Assembly: GCF_018437505.1 (NCBI RefSeq)
Contig: NZ_CP072467.1
Coordinates: 3,682,010 to 3,746,009 of the forward strand
From: Spiractinospora alimapuensis
GTDB taxonomy: Bacteria > Actinomycetota > Actinomycetes > Streptosporangiales > Streptosporangiaceae
Length of the DNA: 64,000 bases
Direction: 5' to 3'
The notes beneath the pieces are model-generated. The model did not search any database, had not been told where the DNA came from, and saw only the letters and a program-made list of their open reading frames with translations. Below are positions 1 to 9,124 of this stretch, one piece after another; within the stretch, counting starts at the first letter, position 1, and each line of letters starts with the position of its first letter. The position numbers and the translations under genes were made by a program.

Positions 1-130
1 TCGGCTCGGGGGTGGTCGTCCACGAGGCGATCACCCGCCGCACCCGGTACACGTGTCCGCGCCACGCGAAGAGGGCGGGCTGTCCGGAGGTCGTGGACTG
101 GACGTCGATCTGTTCGTTCAGGAGACTCAT
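1..130 (-). CDS. DUF6504-like protein, N-terminal part only
   Basis: The window starts inside this gene, so only the first 43 codons are visible, from the ATG at 130 reading leftward. The fragment has the pattern GQPALFAWRGHVYRVRRV followed by a Trp-rich turn. This resembles the small DUF6504 proteins of actinobacteria, which often sit near DNA polymerase IV-type genes. The function is unknown, and the family call rests on this short segment only. Confidence 0.5.
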   Translation of the reverse strand, partial: MSLLNEQIDVQSTTSGQPALFAWRGHVYRVRRVIASWTTTPEP

Positions 131-312
131 GCGGACAGTCTATCGAACAGGGATTCGATTTGATGGCGACACGCACGGCAAATAATGCGAATCTTCTCGC
201 GTGGTGTCGCTCGTTCGGGTCCGGTCTGGCACCGAATGCTAGCGCTCTTGGGGGCGTGGCGCCGGTCGGATCGACGCGGCGGCAGGTCGCGGCCGGTTCC
301 GACTGACGTGGG

Positions 313-1203
313 CTACTCGAGGAAGGCCGCGATCCCCTCGGCGACGCCGGCCGCCGCGTCCTCGCGCCAGTCCGGGTCACTCAGCAACGCGGCGTCCTCC
401 GCGTTGCGCATGTTGCCCGCCTCGAGGAACACCTTGGGCACCGTGGAGAGGTTGAGGCCACCGAGGTCGTCTCGGACGTGGATGCCGTCCTCGGTCGAGA
501 TGTAGTCGGAGATCGCCATGTCGGCGGCCTCGGCGTAGGAGTCCCGGACTGACTCGCCGAGGTCCCGGGAGGGCTCGACGATGTCCTCGGTGTGTCCGCT
601 CACCTCGGCGGGCGCGATGATGTGGAAGCCGCGTCCGCTCGGCGGTCCGCCGTCGGCGTGCAGGGAGATGGCGGCGTCGGCGTCGATGTCGTTCGCGGCG
701 CCGGCGCGGTCGGGCAGGCAGGGGCCCACGCCGTCGTTGTCCTCACGGGTGAGGACGACCTCGGCTCCGTCCGCTTCGAGCAGGTCACGCAGCTCGGTGG
801 CGAGGTCGAAGTTGAACTCGTGCTCGGCGTATCCGTCGTCCGTGGAGGCGCCCACGGTGTCGCAGTTCTTCATGAGTCCACCGGCGTCGATCTGTTCGTT
901 GATCACGTCGGGTGCGGTGTGGTTGGCGCCGTTGTGCCCCGGGTCGATCACGACGGTGAAGCCGTCGAGCGGGCCGGGTGGGTCCGTCGGTTCCTCAGGC
1001 TCGTCGGTTCCGTCCCCCCGCGGGTCCTGCTCCCCGTCGGCGTCGACCGTGTCGGGTTGGTCCCCGGTGGACGGTGACGGTGGGTCCTCCGAGGTGTTCG
1101 CGCACCCCGCCAAGAGAAGTGCGAGGACGATGGCCGGCACCGCACGCGGTATCGCTGACCGGTGTGGCCGGGACGGGACGGAGAGCGGGATCGCGGCCTC
1201 CAA
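313..1203 (-). CDS. Lipoprotein N-acetylmuramoyl-L-alanine amidase (Amidase_3)
   Basis: Predicted zinc amidase that cleaves the bond between MurNAc and the stem peptide of peptidoglycan, anchored outside the membrane as a lipoprotein. A short Arg-containing n-region leads to a hydrophobic core and a lipobox LLLAGC with Cys34. An acidic Pro/Asp/Glu-rich linker (about 38-80) precedes the catalytic domain (about 83-296). Expected Amidase_3 landmarks are visible: VVIDPGHNG (His90), the YAEHEF glutamates (127/129), SLHADG (His182) and FLEAGNM (Glu261). The start used is a TTG at 1203 with a weak ribosome site. An internal start would shorten the signal peptide too far, so TTG is preferred but uncertain. 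Confidence 0.88.
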   Translation of the reverse strand: MEAAIPLSVPSRPHRSAIPRAVPAIVLALLLAGCANTSEDPPSPSTGDQPDTVDADGEQDPRGDGTDEPEEPTDPPGPLDGFTVVIDPGHNGANHTAPDVINEQIDAGGLMKNCDTVGASTDDGYAEHEFNFDLATELRDLLEADGAEVVLTREDNDGVGPCLPDRAGAANDIDADAAISLHADGGPPSGRGFHIIAPAEVSGHTEDIVEPSRDLGESVRDSYAEAADMAISDYISTEDGIHVRDDLGGLNLSTVPKVFLEAGNMRNAEDAALLSDPDWREDAAAGVAEGIAAFLE

Positions 1204-1309
1204 GCTCGGCTCGATGTATCCGGGATGCGAGCTTAGGCGATGCGGGTGGTTGGGGTGTTATCGCTGCTCAGGCCGGACCGGGTGTGCTGGGTGGCGTCGG
1301 CGCGTGAGA

Positions 1310-1340
1310 AGGGGCGGGAGCTCCGATCGGCCCCGCCCCT
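1310..1340 (-). terminator. Hairpin downstream of bldC
   Basis: A 9-bp perfect inverted repeat (AGGGGCGGG at 1310-1318 with its complement at 1332-1340) and a 13-nt loop lie about 100 bp past the bldC stop. There is only a short T tract, as is common in high-GC actinomycetes. It may terminate bldC before the amidase gene. Confidence 0.45.
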
Positions 1341-1437
1341 GCTCAAAACCGCGCCGTGAACTTCTTCCTGGCGGACATCGGAACCGACCCCGATGCCGCG
1401 CGTCTCCCCCCGACAGGATTGCCGTCCGTGCGGGAGG

Positions 1438-1641
1438 CTACTCCGAGCGCTGACTTGGGATGCCCGCGAGCAGCGCGCGAACCTCGGTCTCCCGATACCG
1501 GCGGTGCCCACCCAGCGTCCGAATCGAGGTCAGCTTGCCCGCCTTCGCCCAACGCGTGACGGTCTTGGGGTCCACACGGAACATCGTGGCGACCTCGGCA
1601 GGGGTCAACAGGGGCTCCGCCTCGGGCGTGCGAGTTGACAT
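1438..1641 (-). CDS. bldC: BldC, MerR-like developmental DNA-binding protein
   Basis: Small DNA-binding protein of 67 residues with a winged-helix MerR-type domain. In Streptomyces BldC represses early entry into development and binds DNA cooperatively at direct repeats. The core motifs LLTPAEVATMFRVDPKTV and TLGGHRRYRETEVRAL are those of BldC and match Streptomyces BldC almost residue for residue from memory. The ATG at 1641 is chosen because it gives the known length and has a strong AGGAGGAG site about 12 nt upstream; the frame stays open further upstream, but that part has no BldC similarity. The gene has a long intergenic region on its 5' side. Confidence 0.93.
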   Translation of the reverse strand: MSTRTPEAEPLLTPAEVATMFRVDPKTVTRWAKAGKLTSIRTLGGHRRYRETEVRALLAGIPSQRSE

Positions 1642-2520
1642 GTGTTTGGCCTCTCCTCCTGGATCTGTGTGCCGATCCTGAGCCGTTAATCCTGGCACTT
1701 GGCCCGGATGTCCAATATTGCCCTCATGGTCTATATTGAGCCACCCGAGGTGATTGTGCGACCACTTAACGCGATTTTGCGGGAGGGTTCCCCTAATCCC
1801 GACCATCGACTGGGTCACGCTGAGTGATTCTAGCGATACGTTTAGTGGCATGTGGCGTATTCGGTCAAAACTTCGTTGTCCGGCCCTGTTTCGCTCGATC
1901 CCGATCGGCCGGAGTGTTAGCGCGACGCCGACGCGGCCGCGGAGTCCGGCCTCCAGTCCCAGCATCGCGTGACCGGTCACGGTCGTGCTTTCGTTCGTGC
2001 ATTCGAAGTGTCGCAGTCGCCTGGGGTTCCCGATGTGCAAATCTGGAATGCCACGTCATGCCCCGGTCTCGGCGCGTCGTCTCACTACGCAGAGTGCGGC
2101 TTCGGCCGAGACAAACGGCCGAACGCGGCTCTCCCCTGACCGAAAGTGGACAGGTATGCCCATTTTGTTCCCTTTTGATGGGGCCTGCGTAACTCCTCCC
2201 AAAAGGACACCAGGGAAGGGGCCAAAGAGACCAGTTCACTCAGGTAAAAATCTGGTGTTCCAGGTGTGGAGTGCGTGTCGCGCCCGCCGCCGTGGTCCAG
2301 CCGGAGCGTCGGAGCCCCGGACCGTCAGGAACGTCGCAGGAGGTCGCGGACCGGTAAACCGGTGGCGTTGCCTGGGTAAACCCCGCTGAGCGACGGAGCG
2401 TGCGTCCTGCGGGGGCCTGGGTGTCACTGGTGCGGCGGCCGTGGTCACCGGAGGGGCGGGAGAGGCCCGGTGGCTCGGCGGGCGAGCCGCCCCGCTCCGG
2501 GGAGTGCCGACCTCGGCGGT
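1642..2520. other. Long non-coding region upstream of bldC
   Basis: About 880 bp without a convincing gene. It is visibly more AT-rich than its surroundings, particularly 1690-1900. It holds a spaced inverted repeat (1713-1738) and a hairpin with 7-bp arms at 2101-2107 and 2117-2123. Short open frames on both strands are Arg/Pro-rich and have no ribosome sites. A long regulatory region or 5' leader for bldC is the simplest reading. Confidence 0.5.
1713..1738. promoter_or_regulatory. Spaced inverted repeat upstream of bldC
   Basis: CAATAT at 1713-1718 and its complement ATATTG at 1733-1738 are separated by 14 bp, inside an AT-rich patch about 75-100 bp upstream of the bldC ATG. It could hold promoter elements or an operator. 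No specific regulator can be assigned from the sequence. Confidence 0.3.
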
Positions 2521-3537
2521 TCAGTTCGCGCGTTCCAGAGCACGAACCGCCCGCCACCGGCGTTTGAGTCTGCGGTACATGGCCAGCGCGACGGGACGTT
2601 GCCCCAGCCGGTCACCGTCGATCGCGGCCGCGACCTCCGCCGCCGAGTGGTCCGCGCGCAGATGGTCGTCGCTCAGAAGCTGCACCAGGCCGCCGTAGTC
2701 CAGTTCGATGAGCGAGTTCGGGTGCCACGTGTGGAGCCACTCCTCGAGGCTCGGCATCCGGCGCAGCGCTGGGAGGATGCCCTCCCGGCGGGCGAGGGCC
2801 GCGTCCCCCGGGCGTGGGTCCCGGGTGGGTGGGAGGAGCTGGTGCACGGTCGCCGCCCGCCGACGCGCCTCCGACATCCCGGTGACGTACAACAGGGACC
2901 TGGGCGGAGGCTCGGGACGTTCGGGGCTGAGCTGGTCGTGCGGGGAGGAGGGCGGAGCGTGCTTCCCGCCGAGGACGAGGCAGCGCTCGGCGTCCTCGAA
3001 CAGCGCGAACCAGGTGAGGGGGATCCGCCAGGTGCTGGTGAGGATCTGGGCCGCGGACGGTTCCCCGTCGCGTGCCCAGGACTCGTAGCCCGCGCGGGCC
3101 GCGCCGGCGGCGGTGTCCGGGAGGTAGGAACTCAGCAGGCCCCGGGGGGTGGATCGCCAGAAGTCACGGAACGCCATCCACGACCGCAGGCGCGTCTGCC
3201 ACGGGCAGACGTAGGTCTGTCCGTTCCACCGCCGCACGTAGGCGTGCTCGCTCTCACTGTGTGGAGCGACCCGAGCGGGGGAGGATACGGCGCGCCGGAG
3301 ATTTTCCGCGTGTTCTGCCGCGACAGCCCCGTGCCGGCGGGGACGGTGGGGGGAGTGGGCGTAGGCACGCCAGTACGCTCGTGTGCGTGGAGGGTAAGCC
3401 GATATAGGCTGGTAGACACGGAGATAGGCGGCGTATGGCAGCACGGACGCATGGTCGCATAGATCCACGGTCGACGCCGCGAGGCGATCGGCTTGGCGCA
3501 TGCCCTGAGGGCGGCGGCGTAGGCAGGCGCGTTCCAA
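2521..3537 (-). CDS. Conserved actinobacterial protein of unknown function
   Basis: A 338-residue frame with good coding character and no recognisable catalytic motif. It has the segment VLPYAAYLRVYQPISAYP near residue 33, then a Trp- and Arg-rich middle (WMAFRDFWRSTP, TWFALFEDAERCLVL). A helical C-terminus follows, including EEWLHTWHPNSLIELDY and a basic tail. No signal peptide or membrane segment was seen. The start may be the Met at residue 13. It lies between bldC and the divergent DUF3073 gene, a neighbourhood I associate with bldC in other actinomycetes, which supports a real gene. The function is not known to me. Confidence 0.72.
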   Translation of the reverse strand: MERACLRRRPQGMRQADRLAASTVDLCDHASVLPYAAYLRVYQPISAYPPRTRAYWRAYAHSPHRPRRHGAVAAEHAENLRRAVSSPARVAPHSESEHAYVRRWNGQTYVCPWQTRLRSWMAFRDFWRSTPRGLLSSYLPDTAAGAARAGYESWARDGEPSAAQILTSTWRIPLTWFALFEDAERCLVLGGKHAPPSSPHDQLSPERPEPPPRSLLYVTGMSEARRRAATVHQLLPPTRDPRPGDAALARREGILPALRRMPSLEEWLHTWHPNSLIELDYGGLVQLLSDDHLRADHSAAEVAAAIDGDRLGQRPVALAMYRRLKRRWRAVRALERAN

Positions 3538-3667
3538 ACCGGGTACGGTTGTATCCGAACGTAAGCTGGCGCCTGTCGTCAGTGCGGTGACGGCCGCCAG
3601 CCCGGCGTCGCGGATTCATGAGTGATGTGGGGTTTGAGGTAACCCGATCGTTGAGGGGGTCGAGCCA

Positions 3668-3910
3668 ATGGGGCGCGGCCGAGCCAAGGCCAAGCAGCAG
3701 AAGGTGGCCCGGCGGCTGAAGTACAGCGCCGGCGGAACCGATCTCGATCGGCTGCGGGCAGAGCTGGGTGTCGTTGATGAGGACGCGTCGGACGACGCGC
3801 CCGAAGAAGAGAATGTCGGCCCTTACGATGACCTGGTCGAACGCTACGCGGATTTCGCGGAGACCGACACCAGCGGCACGGAGGAAGAGCGCTCTGACAG
3901 CGCTCGCTGA
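3668..3910 (+). CDS. DUF3073 domain protein
   Basis: Small 80-residue protein. The basic N-terminus (MGRGRAKAKQQKVARRLKY) is followed by a short conserved core with YSAGGTDLDRLRAEL. The C-terminus is strongly acidic and probably disordered. This basic-then-acidic layout is typical of the actinobacterial DUF3073 family, whose role is unknown; the highly charged head suggests nucleic-acid or ribosome contact, which is inference. A GAGGGGG ribosome site lies about 10 nt before the ATG. It is convergent with purM, as I recall in related genomes. Confidence 0.9.
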   Translation: MGRGRAKAKQQKVARRLKYSAGGTDLDRLRAELGVVDEDASDDAPEEENVGPYDDLVERYADFAETDTSGTEEERSDSAR

Positions 3911-3995
3911 CGGATAGCCGAACGGGGACCAGGCGTTGAGCGTGGTCCCCCCGGCATTGTTCACACGGGGGTCGCGGCGTACGCCGTCACTGATC

Positions 3996-5081
3996 TCATC
4001 CCGCATGTGATCCACTCAGCACCACGTCGTCGAGGTCCGATGTGACCGATCCCATGTGCCATGCCGGCAGGGAGCGTTCGTCCAGGATCCGGAGCGTTTC
4101 GTCGAGGTTCTCCGCGGCGACGACGGCGACCATCCCAACACCCATGTTGAACGTGGCCTCCATGTCCTCGGTGCTGATGTCGCCGTGCGTCGCGAGTACG
4201 TCGAAGACACGTTGTGGTCGCCAGGTGTTGCGGTCGATCCGTGCGCCGAGTCCGTCGGGGAGCGAGCGGGCGAGGTTCGCGGCGAGGCCACCACCGGTGA
4301 TGTGGGCGAAAGCGTGGACCTCGGTCTCCGCCGCGAGCGCCAGGCAGTCCTGGGCGTAGATCCGGGTCGGGGTGAGCAGGGCCTGGCCGAGGGGTTCGGC
4401 GATCTCGGGGAGTTCGGTCGCGAACGTGAGGTCCGTCGTGTCCACCACATGCCGGATCAGCGAGTACCCGTTGGAATGTGGCCCCGAGGACGCCATGGCC
4501 ACCAAGGCGTCGCCCGGGCGGACCCGGTCGGGGCCGAGGATCGCGTCGGCCTCGACGACTCCGGTGGCGGCACCGGCGAGGTCGTACTCCTGGGGGTCGA
4601 GCATGCCGGGGTGTTCGGCGGTCTCCCCGCCCACGAGCGCGCATCCCGCGCGGACGCACCCCTCGGCGATGCCTCCCACGATCTCGGCGACCCGCTCCGG
4701 GTCGACCGATCCGCAGGCGATGTAGTCGGTCATGAAGAGCGGTTCGGCCCCGACCACCACGAGGTCGTCCACCACCATGGCGACGAGGTCGATCCCGATC
4801 GTGTCGTGGCGGCCGAGCGCCTGCGCCAGCATCACCTTGGTGCCCACGCCGTCCGTGGAGGTCGTCAACACCGGGGCGCGGTACTTGCTCGGGTCGAGCT
4901 GGAAGAGCCCCGCGAATCCGCTCGCGTCCGCGCGCTGTTCCGGCCGCTTGGTGCGGGCGGTGTGGCGCTTCATGAGCTCGACGGCCCGTTCCCCCGCGGC
5001 GATGTCGACCCCGGCCGCGGCGTAGGCGGAGGGCCCCTTCCCGGTGGGACGGCCGGCGGGACTGGCGGAGCTGGCGGACAC
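3996..5081 (-). CDS. purM: Phosphoribosylformylglycinamidine cyclo-ligase
   Basis: AIR synthetase: converts FGAM and ATP to aminoimidazole ribotide, the fifth step of de novo purine synthesis, in the cytosol. Motifs include GKGPSAYAAAGVDI, TTSTDGVGTKVMLA, MVVDDLVVVGAEPLFMTDYI and the C-terminal ITGGGLAANLARSLP and FNMGVGMV, all typical of PurM. The length (361 aa) is usual. The start is a GTG at 5081 with AGAAAGG just upstream; the frame continues open further upstream but only as the shadow of purF. It lies 176 bp downstream of purF on the same strand and is probably co-transcribed. Confidence 0.96.
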   Translation of the reverse strand: MSASSASPAGRPTGKGPSAYAAAGVDIAAGERAVELMKRHTARTKRPEQRADASGFAGLFQLDPSKYRAPVLTTSTDGVGTKVMLAQALGRHDTIGIDLVAMVVDDLVVVGAEPLFMTDYIACGSVDPERVAEIVGGIAEGCVRAGCALVGGETAEHPGMLDPQEYDLAGAATGVVEADAILGPDRVRPGDALVAMASSGPHSNGYSLIRHVVDTTDLTFATELPEIAEPLGQALLTPTRIYAQDCLALAAETEVHAFAHITGGGLAANLARSLPDGLGARIDRNTWRPQRVFDVLATHGDISTEDMEATFNMGVGMVAVVAAENLDETLRILDERSLPAWHMGSVTSDLDDVVLSGSHAG

Positions 5082-5257
5082 GGTGACCTTTCTGGTCGGC
5101 GGAGGACTACGGCGTCGATGTGGTGTGCGGGCGGGCTCCCGCGCACTCGCGCGGTCGCGGATCGTCGGAGACGTGGGTGAGGCGGTCGCGGGCCTGGGCC
5201 GCCGCGTCGATCCGGGCCGACCAAAGGGCCTGGGGCGCGCCACGGCCACCCGGCCGG

Positions 5258-6712
5258 TTAGGCACCCCGCGTGGGCTCCAGGTGGAACTTGCCCCGTGCC
5301 TCGTCGGCGACCTCCGTTGGGTAGTCGCCGTCGAAACAGGCGCGACAGAGGTTCGGCTTGGGCACGTGGGTGGCCTCCACCAGTTGGTCGAGGTCGATGT
5401 AGCCCAGTGAGTCGGCGCCGATGGAGTCGCGGATCTCGGCGAGGTCCATCTGGCCGGCGATGAGCTCGTTCTTCGTCGCGAAGTCGACCCCGTAGTGGCA
5501 GGGCCAGGCGACGGGTGGGCTGCTGATGCGCACGTGGACCTCGCGGGCCCCCGCGTCGCGGAGCATTCGGACCAGCGCCCGTTGGGTGTTGCCGCGAACG
5601 ATCGAGTCGTCCACCACGATCAGCCGCTGGCCCTCGATCACCTCGCGCAGCGGGTTGAGCTTGAGGCGGATTCCGAGCTGGCGCAGGGTCTGGCTGGGCT
5701 GGATGAACGTGCGGCCGACGTAGGAGTTCTTGACGAGCCCCTGGGCGTAGGGGATGCCGCTGGCCTCCGCGTAGCCGACCGCCGCCGGCGTGCCCGACTC
5801 GGGAACGGGGATGACGAGGTCGGCGTCGACCGGGTGCTGCCGGGCGAGGCGGCGCCCTACCTCCACCCGGGTGCTGTGCACGTTCCGGCCGGAGATCGAG
5901 GTGTCGGGCCGGGCGAGGTACACGTACTCGAAGAGGCACCCACGGGGGGTCTCCGGCGCGAACCGCAGTGACCGCACCCCGCGGTCGTCGATGGTGAGGA
6001 GCTCGCCGGGGGCGACTTCCCGCACGAACTCCGCTCCCACGATGTCGAGGGCGGCCGTCTCGCTGGCCACGACCCAGCCACCGGCGCCCGCCATCCGGCC
6101 GAGCACCAGAGGGTGGATGCCCAGCGGGTCCCGCGCGGCGTACAGCGTTGACTCGTCCATGAAGACGAGGCAGAACGCTCCCTCCACGTGCGGCAGGACC
6201 TCCATCGCGGCGTCCTCGACCGATTCGCCGGCGTCCCGCGCCAACAGCGCGGTCAGCACCTCGGTGTCGGTCGTCGCGCTCAGCCGGGCGTTGCCCGCGC
6301 GGGCCACCAGTTCCGGCACGTTGGTGAGGTTGCCGTTGTGGGCGAGCGCGAGGCTGCGCCCCGCCGTCATCCGGAACGTGGGCTGCGCGTTGGACCAGAC
6401 CGAGGATCCGGTCGTGGAGTAGCGACAGTGTCCGATCGCCAGGTGGCCCCGCAGCGACTCCAGGGTCGCCTCGGTGAACACCTGGGACACCAGTCCCATG
6501 TCCTTGTAGACGACGACACGTTCGGAATCGCTGATCGCCATTCCGGCTGACTCTTGGCCGCGGTGTTGTAGCGCGTACAGGCCGAAGTAGGTGAGTTTGC
6601 TGACTTCCTCACCGGGTGCCCATACGCCGAAAACGCCGCAGGCGTCCTGCGGTCCAGCCAGATCGTGCTCGGTGCTGGACCCGTCCTCCGAATTCGGCAC
6701 GGGACTCAGCAT
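5258..6712 (-). CDS. purF: Amidophosphoribosyltransferase
   Basis: Catalyses the committed step of purine synthesis: PRPP plus glutamine to phosphoribosylamine. The class II glutaminase nucleophile is Cys25 in DACGVFG, so the first 24 residues are a propeptide expected to be removed. HCRYSTTGSS and the LAHNGNLTN motif complete the glutaminase half. The PRPP loop VVDDSIVRGNT lies around residue 350 in the phosphoribosyltransferase half. C-terminal cysteines (LCRACFDGDYP) fit the Fe-S-type PurF class. The length of 484 aa is normal. The ATG overlaps the stop of the upstream sterol-carrier gene by 7 bp. Confidence 0.97.
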   Translation of the reverse strand: MLSPVPNSEDGSSTEHDLAGPQDACGVFGVWAPGEEVSKLTYFGLYALQHRGQESAGMAISDSERVVVYKDMGLVSQVFTEATLESLRGHLAIGHCRYSTTGSSVWSNAQPTFRMTAGRSLALAHNGNLTNVPELVARAGNARLSATTDTEVLTALLARDAGESVEDAAMEVLPHVEGAFCLVFMDESTLYAARDPLGIHPLVLGRMAGAGGWVVASETAALDIVGAEFVREVAPGELLTIDDRGVRSLRFAPETPRGCLFEYVYLARPDTSISGRNVHSTRVEVGRRLARQHPVDADLVIPVPESGTPAAVGYAEASGIPYAQGLVKNSYVGRTFIQPSQTLRQLGIRLKLNPLREVIEGQRLIVVDDSIVRGNTQRALVRMLRDAGAREVHVRISSPPVAWPCHYGVDFATKNELIAGQMDLAEIRDSIGADSLGYIDLDQLVEATHVPKPNLCRACFDGDYPTEVADEARGKFHLEPTRGA

Positions 6713-7203
6713 AGCCGCTGGCCATCGTGGTCAATTCCGGTGGGGTGCGTCCACAGGGGCAACTGCGACGTTAGGTCGGCGCGTGTGCCGCTCGCCTGCA
6801 CGTCGACCGCGGTGCGGGCGTCGTCCCACGTTCGTTCACCGGCGGCCAGCGCCAACCAGGTGAGCGGGGCGCACTCCACGACCGAGGCGGGGGTGCCGCG
6901 TGTGTGCCGGGGGCCGGCCAGGCACTGGACGGCGCCGTAGGGCGGCACGCGAACCTCCAGGGCGTTGCCCGGGGCGCGTTCGACGAGGACGTCGAGGCTG
7001 ACCCGCACGGCCGCGCGGACGGCGGTCCGTTGGGGTTGGTCGCCGCGTTCCTGGGCCCGCAGCACCGCGTCCACGGCGGCGGCGAGCAGGGTCATGCGGT
7101 GGGAGGATCCCGTCCAGGGGGCCCGGCCGTCCGCCGCGAGTTGCGCGTCGAGCCCTTCGCGGAGTTCGCGCAGACGGCGCTCCGCCTGTTTCTTTCCGGC
7201 CAT
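6706..7203 (-). CDS. Sterol-carrier (SCP-2-like) family protein
   Basis: A 165-residue protein with the pattern of the actinobacterial sterol-carrier family found beside pur genes: a basic helical N-terminus, AAVRVSLDVLVERAPGNALEVRVPPYGAVQCLAGPRHTRGTP, then an SCP-like C-terminal half with TWLALAAGERTW and SGTRADLTSQLPL. The lipid-binding role is by family analogy only. The ATG at 7203 starts MAGKKQAERR; longer upstream frames run into repeat DNA. It is translationally coupled to purF. Confidence 0.8.
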   Translation of the reverse strand: MAGKKQAERRLRELREGLDAQLAADGRAPWTGSSHRMTLLAAAVDAVLRAQERGDQPQRTAVRAAVRVSLDVLVERAPGNALEVRVPPYGAVQCLAGPRHTRGTPASVVECAPLTWLALAAGERTWDDARTAVDVQASGTRADLTSQLPLWTHPTGIDHDGQRLC

Positions 7204-7252
7204 CGCCCCCAGCGTAGGCCCCCGTGACCACGACCGTCCCCGCTCCCTGTTC

Positions 7253-7325
7253 TCTCCCACCAGGATTTCTCCACCCTCATCAGGGCTTCTCCGCATCGAG
7301 CGGGTGGGGGTGCACATCCACCTGC
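7253..7325 (-). repeat. Dispersed intergenic element, copy A
   Basis: Read on the minus strand this begins GCAGGTGGATGTGCAC and ends with CCTGATGAGGGTGGAGAAA then TCCTGGTGGGAG. Very similar sequences occur at 46849-46920 and 61401-61475. It lies in the 389-bp divergent gap between the sterol-carrier gene and the DUF47 gene, where no other feature was seen. Confidence 0.7.
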
Positions 7326-7592
7326 TGTAGCGCGGTGGATCGCCCCCAAGTGGCAGCGGAAGCGGAGCGCGTGGTGGGGTGTCCAACGGAACACGCCCAC
7401 GAGTCTTCTGTGCGACAAGTCTTGTTTGAGGGTTTATATCCTGTTTATCGAAAGTCGCTGGTAAGCGGGCGAAACGGGGCGTGCCAAGACATGTCCCAAT
7501 CTGGAGGGGATCACTAGGATGGTGACGCCTGACGCCGGCGTCCCCCACTCGCATTGGGTCTGGACGTCCCATCGCAACCCCGGGAGTCAGAT

Positions 7593-8210
7593 GTGCGCCT
7601 GTGGCTGAACCGGCGGGATGACAGCTATTACGAGATGTTCGCCGCGTCGGCGGACAACCTCGTCGTCGCCTCGCGGCTCCTGGTGGACCTGATCAGTGAT
7701 GGGTCCGATCGGGAGGCCATCACCGAGAAGCTCCGCACCTGTGAACACACTGGTGACGAGCACACCCACGCGATCCTGCGCCGACTGAACCAAAGCCGGG
7801 CGACCCCGTTCCAGCGTGAGGACATCTACCGCCTCGCCTCGTGCCTGGACGACGTCGTGGACTCAATGGAGGCCGCGGGGGACCTGATCGACCTCTACCA
7901 GCTCGAGCAGCTCCCCAAGGGGATCGTGGACCAGGTGGAGGTACTGGAGCGCGCCGCCGAGCTGACGGCGGGCGCGATGGCCCGACTGCGCGACGTCGGG
8001 GACCTCGCCGACTACTGGATCGAGATCAACCGACTGGAGAACCAGGCGGACCGGATCTACCGTCGCCTGCTCGCCCGCCTGTTCAACGGGACCTATGACG
8101 CGTTGACGGTGCTCAAGCTCAAGGACGTCATCGAGGAGCTGGAGAGCGCGGCGGACGCCTTCGAGAACGTGGCGAACACCGTGGAGAGCATCGCGCTGAA
8201 GCAGTCCTGA
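7593..8210 (+). CDS. DUF47 family PhoU-like protein
   Basis: All-helical 205-residue protein of the DUF47 (TIGR00153-type) family, related to PhoU. It is normally the accessory regulator of a low-affinity Pit phosphate permease. Typical features are RRDDSYYEMFAASADNLV at the start, the CEHTGDEHTH metal-binding-like segment, and repeated Glu/Asp helices such as INRLENQADRIYR. The GTG at 7593 is chosen for the GGGAG site 8 nt upstream and because family members start just before the RRDD motif. No Pit permease gene is adjacent here. Instead the gene converges on pstB. Confidence 0.9.
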   Translation: MRLWLNRRDDSYYEMFAASADNLVVASRLLVDLISDGSDREAITEKLRTCEHTGDEHTHAILRRLNQSRATPFQREDIYRLASCLDDVVDSMEAAGDLIDLYQLEQLPKGIVDQVEVLERAAELTAGAMARLRDVGDLADYWIEINRLENQADRIYRRLLARLFNGTYDALTVLKLKDVIEELESAADAFENVANTVESIALKQS

Positions 8211-8254
8211 CACGGGCTGACGCGGACGGAAACGGGCGCGGAGCCAACGACGAA

Positions 8255-8289
8255 CCCCCACACCCGGCAGCGATTCTCGGGCGTGGGGG
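8255..8289. terminator. Bidirectional terminator between DUF47 gene and pstB
   Basis: A hairpin of CCCCCAC (8255-8261) with GTGGGGG (8283-8289), one mismatch, then CCCG/CGGG and an 11-nt loop. It sits between two convergent genes and can serve both. There is no long T tract. Confidence 0.7.
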
Positions 8290-8310
8290 AGTCCGGCGGT
8301 CGAGGACGGG

Positions 8311-9090
8311 TCAGCCGAAACGGCCGGTGATGTAGTCCTCTGTTTCCTTGCGGTCGGGCTTCGTGAAGATCTTCGCCGTGTCGCCCCGCTCCACGAGGTG
8401 GCCCGGCTTTCCGGTCCCTTTCGTGTTGAAGAACGCCGTGGTCTCGCTCACGCGGGCCGCCTGCTGCATGTTGTGCGTCACGATCACGATCGTGTAGTTG
8501 GCCTTGAGCTTGGAGATCAGGTCCTCGATGGCCAGCGTGGAGATGGGGTCCAGCGCCGAGCAGGGCTCGTCCATCAGGAGGACCTCGGGCTCCACCGCGA
8601 TCGCGCGGGCGATGCACAGGCGCTGCTGCTGACCGCCGGACAGCCCCGTACCGGGGGACTTCAGTCGGTCCTTGACCTCTTCCCAGAGGTTGGCGCCGGT
8701 GAGCGCCCACTCCACGAGGTCGTCCGCCTCGGAGCGCTTCATGCGCTGGTTGTTGAGCCGGACGCCCGCGATCACGTTCTCGTAGATGGACATAGTGGGG
8801 AAGGGGTTGGGCTTCTGGAACACCATCCCGATCTCCCGCCGCACGGCGACCGGGTCGACGTCGGGGGAGTAGATGTCCTGGTCGTCCAGCATCACCTTGC
8901 CGTTCACCGTCGCACCGGGGAGCACCTCGTGCATCCGGTTGAGGGCGCGGAGGAACGTGGACTTGCCGCACCCCGAGGAGCCGATGAACGCGGTCACCGA
9001 GCGCGGTTCGATGGTCATGGAGACGTCCTCGACGGCGAGGAAGTCCCCGTAGTAGACGTTCAGTCCGGAGACGTCAATTCGCTTCGCCAC
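8311..9090 (-). CDS. pstB: Phosphate ABC transporter ATP-binding protein
   Basis: ATPase subunit of the high-affinity phosphate importer. Walker [10 protein letters not shown] is at about residues 37-45, the signature is LSGGQQQR, Walker B is VLLMDEP, and the H-loop lies in VTHNMQQ. The PstB-specific segment [18 protein letters not shown] is present. The length of 259 aa is standard. It is the last gene of the pstC-pstA-pstB operon, with a 34-bp gap after pstA. Confidence 0.97.
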   Translation of the reverse strand: MAKRIDVSGLNVYYGDFLAVEDVSMTIEPRSVTAFIGSSGCGKSTFLRALNRMHEVLPGATVNGKVMLDDQDIYSPDVDPVAVRREIGMVFQKPNPFPTMSIYENVIAGVRLNNQRMKRSEADDLVEWALTGANLWEEVKDRLKSPGTGLSGGQQQRLCIARAIAVEPEVLLMDEPCSALDPISTLAIEDLISKLKANYTIVIVTHNMQQAARVSETTAFFNTKGTGKPGHLVERGDTAKIFTKPDRKETEDYITGRFG

Positions 9091-9124
9091 TGCCTCTGTC
9101 CGATCGCGTCAGTACGTACACAGG

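Noticed and set aside
4056-5180. Plus-strand frame opposite purM
   Set aside because: Opposite a fully conserved PurM; composition is that of a complementary strand.
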